From Clostridia bacterium (GTDB lineage: Bacteria; Bacillota; Clostridia; Christensenellales; DTU072): 6,271 nt of DNA. The stretch covers positions 1-6,271 of the forward strand of contig JAQVME010000086.1 of assembly GCA_028703745.1 (NCBI GenBank). Reading direction: 5' to 3'. Position numbers and translations under genes: made by a program. Under the pieces are notes generated by a model. It was given only the letters and a program-made list of their open reading frames with translations, was not told the DNA's origin and did not search any database. How positions within the stretch are numbered: the stretch's first letter is position 1; each line of letters begins with the position of its first letter. Positions 1 to 6,271 of the stretch are shown here, one piece after another.

Positions 1-1800
1 GCTCTCGTAGTAGCCGTCAATTTTTGTTAGCGAGTTATTCAGCGAAATGTCGCCGCCCGTATAGGTCTTGGCATAGGTTTTTACCAGCACTTTTATGACG
101 GCGGGAATGATGCGGAACTCGGTTATTTTGTAATCGCCAGCCGTCTCAAGCTCTTGCGCAGACGGCGTTCTGAGCTTATAATTGGCGTTTGTCAGGCTCA
201 TGACTTTTACCGAATACTTGCCGACATTAGTCACGCTGGTTCTGTCAAGATATATCGGAGTGGAACCGTCAATGATTTCTGCTGTGTAAATCACTGCGTT
301 GACGGTATCTCCCAAGCATATCTCTGCCGCCGGAACCCTTGCCTCGTAATTATACGGCGAGCCTTTGTATGCGCTGCCCAAATATTCTCCGCCCTCGAGG
401 TTGCCGTAAGGAATATTGTAAAATTCCGCAGATACTTCTTTCTGAGTGACGGTGAACCTGTAACCTTCGGGCGCCAGAAAACTAAGGTCGTGGTTGGTAT
501 CGTTGTTTATGAACCCTATGCTATAAATACCGACGTTTTTGCTGGGATTAATAAATGTGATAACAATGTTAGACTTTATGTCTCCGTGAGCGTTATGTAA
601 GATGATGTTTTCGGACGTTACTGAGGGTAACTCACCGTTATATTGACGAGTGAGCGATGTAAGCTCGATTTGCGCAGCCCTGCTTGTGATCGCGAACTCA
701 CCCGCAACGAAAATAATCTCATAATTCGGGTTCAAGTCGTCATCCACGGTGCCCTGAAGTATGGCGTATACCGCCACAGCCTCGCCTTCCTGCCGCAATA
801 GCGCGCCGTTCAAGGTATCGGAGGCGTGCATTCCGCTCTTTGTGTCTCCGGCGACGGCTGAGGTTGTGAACGTAAGCTCGGGATCGCCTAGTGTGCCATA
901 AATCTTCTGCTTGGCTGTGGCGGTAACGTTCACCTTTCTGCTTGTAATAACTATTTCTCCGCTTACGTACTCTATGTCATAATTCGAGGATACATAGCCT
1001 GCGGGAATAATCTCAAATGTGCCCACTCCTGTTCCGGCGCCTATATTGTTGTTCTGCGTGTCCTTGCACTCAAAGCTCAAGTTGCCGCCGAGTGAGAACA
1101 CAGAATCGTTGTAAGCAAACGGAGTCTCCCTCTCTGAAGACGGCACTACCTCAAACAAGGGCACGCTTTCTCCATATACCTTCGTGTAACTCTTTGCCGT
1201 AAGGATAAGCTTCCTCTTGTATATCGTCAAATAGTTCGGAATGTAGACTATGGTATAGTTGTCGTTTCTTAGGCTACCCTGCATAATCTCATAGGAGCCC
1301 ACGCCGTTGCTGGTACTTTCATTGGCGCGCAGCAGGTAGCCGTTGAAGCCGTCGCCTTGCATAAGTCCGCTCTTATCGTTGCCCATGACCGCGGCTGTAG
1401 TAAAAGTAAACGACGGATCGGGCTGTCCATATTCCTTGGTTTTGCTGTCGGCAATAATGACTATATCTCTTTTTGTGATTTGGAACTCCGCCTGAGCATA
1501 GGTGACTGCATAATTTCTATGAGCCGCCACGCTTACGTTCATGACATAATTGCCTACAGGCGCTTTTTTCCAGTCCGTTATGTTTCCGTTGTTGGGGAAG
1601 AAATAATCAATTTCGCCAAGGGCTTCAGCCGTGTCGTTATAGCCAAAAACATTGTCGGTGTGAAGGATGACTTCGGTTCCTCCGCCGCTTATATCCCTAT
1701 ATTCCACAGCGCTGATAATCGAAGAAAAGGTAGGATCGTTCTCGCCGTATACCTTTGTCAAAGAATTGGGCGCGATATGTATGTTTTTCGGGCTGATAAC
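1..1800 (-). repeat. Tandem array of at least seven MBG-type repeats (protein level), cut by the window edge
   Basis: Residues ~1239-1838. Units begin near 1239, 1350, 1435, 1528, 1614, 1694 and 1805; the last is incomplete. Most have the MBG signature: an opening beta strand, K-x-Y-G or Y-[NT]-G (KVYGENDP 1255-1262, KEYGQPDP 1360-1367, KVYGESVP 1445-1452, KIYGTLGDP 1537-1545, RQYNGELP 1623-1630, KTYTGGD 1816-1822), a V-G-x-Y or similar turn, an N-Y-x-[IV] near the end (NYAV, NYTI, NYDI, NYEI, NYKL), and a closing I-T-x-[RK] strand. MBG domains are known from very large bacterial surface and secreted proteins, where they act as spacer or adhesive modules. Units 2, 3 and 4 fit best; units 5 and 7 are of the Y-x-G subtype. 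Confidence 0.85.
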
Positions 1801-4800
1801 CACTTTTCTTTCATCACTGACAAACGAGTTATGGATTCTATCGTTATTTACGGGTGAATCGGCGTCGTAGACGACGGCAATCTTGTAGGTGCCGGCGTCT
1901 TTCGGCCATACCGAGAACTCCTCTGCCGTAGCTTCGTTTATGTATTTGAAGGTGTAATTTATGCCGGGCTCAAGCTCCATTTCGGCGAGCATTTCGTTTT
2001 GCGGCATATCCGTATGCGCCGAATATCCCAGTATCTGATATTGTATAGTTTTTGCTTCGCCATACCAGAAATAATAGGTCTTTAACTCTGCGTTGTATTC
2101 CTCTCTCTCGCCGAACACGACCTGCGCGTACATTCTGTCGTGCATAATTATGTCGTAGCTTGCCTCTTTGACTGCGTCACCTTCCTTGTAAGTAATAAAT
2201 ATTTGTTGTTTCCTTGAGAAGCCAGAGAAATCGGCGTTGTCAAACTGACCGTAATTGAGTATATAGTGGTCCGTAGGCAATATCATGGCAGTAGAACGCA
2301 CCCTCTTCGCCTCGCTGAGAGGCAACACCAAAGTAGTATTATTATTATAATAAAGTATTATGGAGCCGTTAGTGTAATCGTACTGGTCAAGCTCGACATA
2401 CTTGGTTTTTGGGATCATGCCCATACCTATATTGTCAAGCTGTTTCTTTAGTACGGTCATTTGTTGATAATTCAATTCTTTTGTCACAGTTCTGTTGCCG
2501 GTATAAGATAATGTGATTATTATCGGTCTTACTCCCAACCGACCGTCGGCTTTGTTGTAGTCCGTCATACCCGAGGACAATGAAATAATCGTTGAAGGCA
2601 AAACAATATCGTCGCCCTCGTCAGGTGTTCCCATATCGTGATAGTAAGTCACAACTAGTTTTGCCTGTCTCAAATCCAGCGCCATGCCCTCCGTGACGTC
2701 GGGAATAGTGAAGCCGTCGGCAAGCGCTATGGAGTAAAGCTCCTTCGGGCGCACGCTGACTACCGTACTGAGTTTTATGTCTTGATACCTTATGTCCACG
2801 ACTTGCGTACCTTTCAAATTGTTGTTGAAGCCGATTATCGAAAGATTGGGCATCTCGTCTTCTACGGTTTTTGTTTCGCTGAATTCGCCGTCGTTATAAA
2901 CCACCTTGAAAGACGCGCCCGGCGCGAAAGAAACCTCGTCAAGTCCTTGAAGCGCGGTAACCGCGGGTTGCGGCGCTTCAGGCTGACCTTCCTCGGATAC
3001 ATCCCACGTCATCGACGTGGCTATCTTGTAGGCTACTACAATATCAAAGTCCACCTCGAATTGTTCTATCGAAATACTAATAGTCCGAACCTCGGTTTCG
3101 ACGCCGACGGCAAGCGTGGTGTTAAGCGGCGTTACCGACAGCGTTATGTACTCATAATTGTATTCTTCGTTGACAAATCTGTATATGAGATTTTCGTCAG
3201 TTTGTTGGGAAAGAGTGCTAGAGTTCAGCAGAATATTGGTCTCGTTCGTGTAGCTGAGTTTCATTCTCAATCCGGTGATATCGAGTTGCGCCGGCTGTGC
3301 CGCCTTGTAATAATGCTTGTCGGGAGAGGCAAGAAGTTCAAGCGAGAATATCTGCCTTTCAACAACATGTAGTTGAGTTTGTATGGAAAGTCCGCCGTAA
3401 TTAATGTTTATGGTTCTATCTCCCGGCGTTTTGTCGGCTCTTTGATAGTCCGTCATTATTTGTTCGAGCGCCACCGTGCGGGAGCCGTTCTCAAGCGTGC
3501 AGGCAAGATAATAATTTGTAAAATCAATGCCCATACCGGCGACTACTTGCGGAAGACGGTCTGCGGAGAGATAAGTCCCGTCAACGTACTCCACAAGCTC
3601 TATGTCGGTAAGTTCGTTCTTAACATATACGGGTATTGTCGTCTCGAGGGTAAGCCCTACCGCCTGATATTTTACTACGACGTTGTGGTGTCCCAGCTCG
3701 GCAAACTGCGTATTTTCGAACGTCCATTCCTGTCCGAAAGGACCGCTGAAAAGGTCTGATTGTATGTAGCCTTCATAATGTATGCGCATAACCAGACCTT
3801 GCAAGTCGAAGGCCTCGCCCAGCACATAAATTGTTTTGAACACGTTTTCGAACTGAATCGACTCAGCCTTTCTTATGACTAGCACCTTGAAGGAGTTCAT
3901 CTTGGAACCGTATTTTTCGGTGGCGTAGGTTACAATCACGTCTTGGTTGCCCAATTGTGTATTGTTAAAGCCGGAAACCATATCACGCGTGATGTCGCTG
4001 TTTGTTACGGAGCCGTCGTTGAAAAATGCCGAGAACTTTGCACCGGTCAAGACCAATTCTGCCCTGGCATAAAAAATGCTGTTTGTTGGCGGCGAAACAC
4101 TTATTCGCACAAGCTCTTTCTTGAAAATACTAATTTCTACGGCTTTTGTCAGCGCTGTCTCGTCTCTGTTGTATTCGAATTCATAAGTCCTGTTGCCGTA
4201 TTCGTCAAGATACAGCCTGCCCACATCGCCCTTCAGCATGTCAGGCTCCACTGTGTATATAGCGGAATAGCTGTTATTGTCCATCTTCAAGCGGTATTCC
4301 CACATCGAAAGGTCTATGGTGCCCTCTTCGTAAAAAGGCGCGGGCACCTTGTCTTGCTCTGTCGCTTGGGAATATCTTGTTATGACCCCGTCTTCGACGA
4401 CGGGAAGCAGTATTTCGAGAGATGAGGGCTTGGTCTCAAGCACCTCTATCTCAAAAGAAAAGGTTTTGCTTATGTCCGTGAAAGATAGAGTTATGGTTTG
4501 TATGCCTACTCTGGTTTTGTCATAGCCTGATGCGCTTACTTTCGCATCCGTCATGTTCACGGTTTCTGTTGTGAGATTGTTGTAGCTGATAGAAAGCTGT
4601 CCGCCTCTCAACAATAAATCGGTGCCAACTATTTGAAATTCTGAAGGCATCTCAAGTATCTCGAAAGTCTCGGCTTCTTTCTTGAGGACTTTTATGGCGA
4701 ATATGACGGCCTTGTCGGCATAATTCAAAGTGACTATCTCTCTTGATTTTTCGTGGGAGGTGTCATAATCTAACGCGGCGTCAAGCGCCTCTTGCGATGC

Positions 4801-5514
4801 AAATAAATCAGGGAAGTTCTTGTATTCCGTATAGCCGTTGTCAAAAGTGATAAACAAGCGACCGCCGGCAAGGGATTCATTGGTGATTCTTTCGTTAATG
4901 AGATAAAGTTCCTTGTCCGGTACCTCGGCGTTGGCAATGCTTGTAACCTTCTTTGCGCTGACGTTTACGGTGTAAGTCGCCGTATAATTATCTAAATATG
5001 AAATTGTGAGTACTTGCTCACCTACTACTTCGGGATTATATCCGGAAACCATATCTTCCGTTACGGAAATAACATCGGGTTCGCCGCTCTCATATTGTAT
5101 TCTTAATTTCAGATTTGTGACGTCAAGCTCTTGGGACTCTATGTATTGGGTTTTGTAATCGAGCTGAAGCTTTGTGGCCTCTATTCTAACTATCGGGGCG
5201 TTGGTAATTCTTATTCTAATATTCGTTGAAGCGTTTTCATATTTTACGAAAAGCATATGTTCGCCGATATCCTGCGGGTCGTAATCGCTGACCATTTCAA
5301 AAGTAAGCGGCAGGGTCCGGCTGATGCCGTTTGTGTAATAAACCGTAAGCTGGGCTTGGTTCAAATCGAAGGTTTCGCCCTTCAAATAATCCAGCCTCGG
5401 CAACGAGGTCAGCGCAATTCTTTCTATAGGGATTTCTTTGCTGCTGCATCCGCCAATCATCAGTGCAACCAGTGTCAGTAATATTATAATAATCGGCAAC
5501 AACCTCTTCTTCAT
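1..5514 (-). CDS. Giant surface lipoprotein with tandem Ig-like and MBG repeats (3' end outside window)
   Basis: Probable cell-surface stalk or adhesin, tethered to the outer face of the membrane by an N-terminal lipid. The frame runs from ATG at 5514 to position 1 with no stop, giving at least 1838 residues; the C-terminus is missing. The start is supported by GGAGG seven bases upstream and by the signal peptide that follows directly. Order: signal peptide 1-22, lipidated Cys23, about 12 Ig-like repeats of roughly 80-110 residues (~30-1122), a transition domain (~1123-1238), then MBG repeats (~1239-1838+). I see no catalytic motif, sortase signal or cell-wall-binding module in the visible part. 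Only four cysteines occur (23, 672, 1483, 1733), the last three in different repeats, so disulfides within repeats are not expected. The architecture is clear; the ligand is unknown. The missing C-terminus could carry a binding or anchoring domain. It appears to be transcribed alone from promoters at 5582-5715. Confidence 0.9.
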   Translation of the reverse strand, partial: MKKRLLPIIIILLTLVALMIGGCSSKEIPIERIALTSLPRLDYLKGETFDLNQAQLTVYYTNGISRTLPLTFEMVSDYDPQDIGEHMLFVKYENASTNIRIRITNAPIVRIEATKLQLDYKTQYIESQELDVTNLKLRIQYESGEPDVISVTEDMVSGYNPEVVGEQVLTISYLDNYTATYTVNVSAKKVTSIANAEVPDKELYLINERITNESLAGGRLFITFDNGYTEYKNFPDLFASQEALDAALDYDTSHEKSREIVTLNYADKAVIFAIKVLKKEAETFEILEMPSEFQIVGTDLLLRGGQLSISYNNLTTETVNMTDAKVSASGYDKTRVGIQTITLSFTDISKTFSFEIEVLETKPSSLEILLPVVEDGVITRYSQATEQDKVPAPFYEEGTIDLSMWEYRLKMDNNSYSAIYTVEPDMLKGDVGRLYLDEYGNRTYEFEYNRDETALTKAVEISIFKKELVRISVSPPTNSIFYARAELVLTGAKFSAFFNDGSVTNSDITRDMVSGFNNTQLGNQDVIVTYATEKYGSKMNSFKVLVIRKAESIQFENVFKTIYVLGEAFDLQGLVMRIHYEGYIQSDLFSGPFGQEWTFENTQFAELGHHNVVVKYQAVGLTLETTIPVYVKNELTDIELVEYVDGTYLSADRLPQVVAGMGIDFTNYYLACTLENGSRTVALEQIMTDYQRADKTPGDRTININYGGLSIQTQLHVVERQIFSLELLASPDKHYYKAAQPAQLDITGLRMKLSYTNETNILLNSSTLSQQTDENLIYRFVNEEYNYEYITLSVTPLNTTLAVGVETEVRTISISIEQFEVDFDIVVAYKIATSMTWDVSEEGQPEAPQPAVTALQGLDEVSFAPGASFKVVYNDGEFSETKTVEDEMPNLSIIGFNNNLKGTQVVDIRYQDIKLSTVVSVRPKELYSIALADGFTIPDVTEGMALDLRQAKLVVTYYHDMGTPDEGDDIVLPSTIISLSSGMTDYNKADGRLGVRPIIITLSYTGNRTVTKELNYQQMTVLKKQLDNIGMGMIPKTKYVELDQYDYTNGSIILYYNNNTTLVLPLSEAKRVRSTAMILPTDHYILNYGQFDNADFSGFSRKQQIFITYKEGDAVKEASYDIIMHDRMYAQVVFGEREEYNAELKTYYFWYGEAKTIQYQILGYSAHTDMPQNEMLAEMELEPGINYTFKYINEATAEEFSVWPKDAGTYKIAVVYDADSPVNNDRIHNSFVSDERKVVISPKNIHIAPNSLTKVYGENDPTFSSIISAVEYRDISGGGTEVILHTDNVFGYNDTAEALGEIDYFFPNNGNITDWKKAPVGNYVMNVSVAAHRNYAVTYAQAEFQITKRDIVIIADSKTKEYGQPDPSFTFTTAAVMGNDKSGLMQGDGFNGYLLRANESTSNGVGSYEIMQGSLRNDNYTIVYIPNYLTIYKRKLILTAKSYTKVYGESVPLFEVVPSSERETPFAYNDSVFSLGGNLSFECKDTQNNNIGAGTGVGTFEIIPAGYVSSNYDIEYVSGEIVITSRKVNVTATAKQKIYGTLGDPELTFTTSAVAGDTKSGMHASDTLNGALLRQEGEAVAVYAILQGTVDDDLNPNYEIIFVAGEFAITSRAAQIELTSLTRQYNGELPSVTSENIILHNAHGDIKSNIVITFINPSKNVGIYSIGFINNDTNHDLSFLAPEGYRFTVTQKEVSAEFYNIPYGNLEGGEYLGSAYKGSPYNYEARVPAAEICLGDTVNAVIYTAEIIDGSTPIYLDRTSVTNVGKYSVKVMSLTNANYKLRTPSAQELETAGDYKITEFRIIPAVIKVLVKTYAKTYTGGDISLNNSLTKIDGYYES
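1801..2148 (-). other. Transition domain between Ig-like and MBG arrays
   Basis: Residues ~1123-1238 match neither the Ig-like pattern before them nor a clean MBG unit. The segment is rich in aromatic residues (for example TYYFWYGEAKTIQYQI, 1146-1161). It ends in a G-T-Y-K-I-A-V-V-Y strand (1208-1216) and a V-V-I-S-P strand (1238-1242) that leads into the first MBG unit. The W-Y-G-E-A-K-T-I-Q-Y start and the D-A-G-T-Y-K-I end are reminiscent of the YDG/MBG relatives that carry a Y-x-G near the start and a G-x-Y-x-[IV] near the end. It may therefore be a diverged first member of the second array. Confidence 0.5.
2149..5427 (-). repeat. Tandem array of about 12 bacterial Ig-like repeats (protein level)
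   Basis: Residues ~30-1122. Typical units open with a strand such as V-x-x-I, then a Y-x-x-G-E-like or equivalent turn, L-x-V-x-Y-x-[DN]-G, an acidic M-V-S-G-Y segment, a V-G-x-Q-like turn and a closing Y-x-V-x-V strand. Approximate unit starts are 30, 106, 189, 281, 362, 468, 551, 635, 721, 834, 923 and 1016. The clearest copies have EMVSDYDPQDIGEH (73-86), EDMVSGYNPEVVGEQ (153-167) and RDMVSGFNNTQLGNQ (510-524). This resembles the group 3-like bacterial Ig domains found in surface proteins of Gram-positive bacteria. The copies are strongly diverged at both protein and DNA level, so this is an old array rather than a recent expansion. Units 5, 9, 11 and 12 are lengthened by insertions and their borders are approximate. 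Confidence 0.75.
5446..5514 (-). other. Lipoprotein (type II) signal peptide and lipobox
   Basis: Residues 1-4 (MKKR) form the positive n-region. Residues 5-19 are a hydrophobic core rich in Ile and Leu (LLPIIIILLTLVALM). Residues 20-23 read I-G-G-C, a lipobox with Ile at -3, Gly at -2 and -1, and the invariant Cys at +1. Serines 24 and 25 and Lys26 follow. In this class of signal Lgt diacylates the Cys and signal peptidase II cuts before it, which would leave the mature protein anchored from Cys23. The only alternative is an ordinary signal peptide, which the lipobox makes unlikely. Confidence 0.92.
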
Positions 5515-5521
5515 CAAAAAA

Positions 5522-5526
5522 CCTCC
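5522..5526 (-). promoter_or_regulatory. Ribosome binding site of the lipoprotein gene
   Basis: On the minus strand GGAGG is followed by seven bases (TTTTTTG) and then the ATG at 5514. This strong Shine-Dalgarno with ideal spacing fixes the start codon. Confidence 0.9.
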
Positions 5527-5527
5527 G

Positions 5528-5553
5528 GCACTATCCCTTCCGGGAAAAAGTGC
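5528..5553 (-). promoter_or_regulatory. Small leader hairpin next to the ribosome binding site
   Basis: In the mRNA sense the leader reads GCAC, UUUU, UCCC, GGAA, GGGA, UA, GUGC. The inner stem UCCC/GGGA closes a GGAA tetraloop, and the outer stem GCAC/GUGC flanks an asymmetric internal loop. The structure ends one base before the GGAGG. It could tune translation or protect the 5' end. Eight pairs split by an internal loop make a modest structure, so a chance fold is possible. Confidence 0.4.
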
Positions 5554-5581
5554 ATACCACGCCCTATTAATATACAGTAAA

Positions 5582-5610
5582 ATTGTATCATAAGACTTTT
5601 ATTTTAGCAA
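5582..5610 (-). promoter_or_regulatory. Candidate proximal sigma-A promoter of the lipoprotein gene
   Basis: On the minus strand TTGCTA (5605-5610; four of six consensus bases) is separated by 17 bp from TACAAT (5582-5587; five of six). Initiation would fall near 5575, giving a leader of about 60 nt that contains the small hairpin and the ribosome binding site. It lies in the AT-rich intergenic region, where chance matches are more frequent. It is weaker than the distal promoter at 5688-5715. Confidence 0.5.
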
Positions 5611-5622
5611 TACTACCGACAG

Positions 5623-5642
5623 TTAAATTTTAATAAATTTAA
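5623..5642. repeat. Perfect AT-only inverted repeat upstream of the proximal promoter
   Basis: TTAAATTT and AAATTTAA form a perfect 8-bp inverted repeat around the spacer TAAT. It sits 12 bp upstream of the proximal -35 box and downstream of the distal promoter, a suitable place for an operator. Because it contains only A and T in an AT-rich stretch, it may be fortuitous. I cannot assign it to a known regulator. Confidence 0.35.
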
Positions 5643-5687
5643 TATATATAATAATAAATGTAGTTGTCGTGTCGCATTATCTATCGG

Positions 5688-5715
5688 ATTATAACCAAAA
5701 AACAGACTTTGTCAA
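5688..5715 (-). promoter_or_regulatory. Consensus sigma-A promoter (TTGACA-16-TATAAT)
   Basis: On the minus strand a perfect -35 box TTGACA (5710-5715) is followed after 16 bp by a perfect -10 box TATAAT (5688-5693). Initiation near 5681 would give a leader of about 165 nt for the lipoprotein gene. The -35 box lies in the loop region of the upstream gene's terminator, and the terminator's T-tract lies in the promoter spacer. A full match to both boxes makes this the strongest promoter candidate in the window; the 16-bp spacer is one short of the optimum. Confidence 0.7.
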
Positions 5716-5727
5716 AAATCTGTTTTT
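5697..5727 (-). terminator. Rho-independent terminator of the upstream gene
   Basis: On the minus strand the arm AAAAACAGA (5719-5727) pairs with TCTGTTTTT (5698-5706), and the 3' side ends in a run of six T. The loop can close further through AAA/TTT around GAC. It begins about 36 bp after the TAA at 5764-5766. The stem is A/U-rich, so strength is moderate. The A-run and T-run are symmetrical, so the hairpin could also work on the plus strand, though no plus-strand gene is seen to need it. Confidence 0.7.
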
Positions 5728-5763
5728 GTGTGAGTAAAAGAAATATGGCTATGCAGGGTAATT

Positions 5764-6270
5764 TTATAGCCCCGTCATGACTCTCAACGGGATAATGTTG
5801 TTCTGAAGGCTAAATTTCTGCGCAATCTCCACAAATCCCATGCCGTAGCTTCGGTTCAGACTCTTAATTATCTCGGCAAGCACAAAATATTCGCTGTCTT
5901 CCACCTTCAGGCGGTTTATTATATAGTCGTATCCGTAGTTTCTCGACATATTGGCGGTAACAATAACCTCTATTAGCAGCGCATAAACTCCGTATTCCTC
6001 GGCTTGAAGAAGACTGATTGCTTGAAGAAATGTATTTCCTTTGTCAAAAACCATGGAGGTAATAATTTCTATCAAAATATCCCTGCGATTTTTTATGCCC
6101 AGCTTCTTTGCAAGCTTGGCATAAGGACAACCCGTCCTGGCATTGACATCAATTGCTATTTGTTTTATGGCGTCCTCGTCGGTGAAAGGTCCCGCCCCTC
6201 TGTAACGCAACGTAGTAGACTCTATTGCCTTTCCAAGCTTTTCGGCGCCGCCACGCGACTTAAGAGCCTT
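5764..6270 (-). CDS. Unrecognised helical protein, C-terminal part (5' end outside window)
   Basis: The frame is open from the right edge to a TAA at 5764-5766 and gives the last 168 residues of a longer protein. The TTG at 6208-6210 is an internal Leu codon rather than a likely start, because the frame continues upstream without a stop (KALKSRGGAEKLGKAIESTT). I do not recognise the family. The visible part looks soluble and mostly alpha-helical. A basic stretch, CPYAKLAKKLGIKNRRDILI (48-67 of the visible part), could be a helix-turn-helix-like segment. After it come amphipathic helices such as FLQAISLLQAEEYGVYALLI and a repeated Y-G pattern (EYGVY, NYGYDY, SYGMG). There is no signal peptide in the part seen, no long membrane segment and no catalytic motif that I can name. 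A terminator follows, so it probably ends its transcription unit and is not co-transcribed with the lipoprotein gene. Confidence 0.75.
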   Translation of the reverse strand, partial: KALKSRGGAEKLGKAIESTTLRYRGAGPFTDEDAIKQIAIDVNARTGCPYAKLAKKLGIKNRRDILIEIITSMVFDKGNTFLQAISLLQAEEYGVYALLIEVIVTANMSRNYGYDYIINRLKVEDSEYFVLAEIIKSLNRSYGMGFVEIAQKFSLQNNIIPLRVMTGL

Positions 6271-6271
6271 G

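Noticed and set aside
1..1800. Possible DNA-level tandem repeat or recent expansion in the MBG region.
   Set aside because: The units are similar only in protein motifs. I found no long identical DNA stretches between them, so there is no sign of recent duplication or slippage.
154..4425. Several plus-strand open frames of 128-196 codons (at 154-600, 1357-1857, 2782-3372, 3373-3759 and 3943-4425).
   Set aside because: They lie codon-on-codon opposite the lipoprotein frame and arise because it uses few TTA, CTA and TCA codons. Their translations show no recognisable domain, while the minus frame gives a continuous repeat protein.
5257..5481. Plus-strand open frame of 74 codons opposite the signal peptide region.
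   Set aside because: It is antisense to the well-supported start of the lipoprotein gene, in the same mirrored register, and encodes nothing recognisable.
5515..5763. Possible riboswitch or small RNA gene in the intergenic region.
   Set aside because: Apart from the terminator, the short leader hairpin and an AT inverted repeat, no conserved riboswitch core or complex fold is visible, and most of the region is low-complexity AT sequence.
5764..6210. Start of the right-hand gene at TTG 6208-6210.
   Set aside because: The frame stays open to the window edge with a plausible protein sequence upstream, and no Shine-Dalgarno precedes this TTG. The gene is better treated as cut at its 5' end.

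Overview
The window holds parts of two minus-strand genes separated by an AT-rich intergenic region of about 250 bp. There is no rRNA, tRNA, CRISPR array or insertion sequence. The coding GC content is moderate. A GGAGG ribosome binding site, sigma-A-like promoter boxes, an intrinsic terminator and a lipobox signal peptide together suggest a Gram-positive bacterium, plausibly an uncultured gut-type member of the Clostridia. The phylum is an inference; no marker gene is present.

Positions 1-5514 (minus) are one uninterrupted reading frame. I read it codon by codon from the ATG at 5514 to position 1 without meeting a stop. It encodes at least 1838 residues of a giant surface lipoprotein whose C-terminus lies beyond the left edge. 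The order is: lipoprotein signal peptide (cleavage before Cys23), about 12 divergent bacterial Ig-like repeats (residues ~30-1122), a transition domain (~1123-1238), then at least 7 MBG-type repeats (~1239 onward). No catalytic domain is visible, so it looks like a stalk or adhesin.

Positions 5515-5763 carry its control region. Read in the direction of transcription there is an A/U-rich terminator hairpin for the upstream gene, a consensus promoter (TTGACA-16-TATAAT) that overlaps this hairpin, an AT-rich inverted repeat, a second weaker promoter, a small leader hairpin, and the Shine-Dalgarno sequence.

Positions 5764-6270 (minus) are the C-terminal 168 codons of a helical protein that I do not recognise. 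Its start lies beyond the right edge. The terminator and promoters between the genes suggest that the two are transcribed separately, so their adjacency says little about a shared function.
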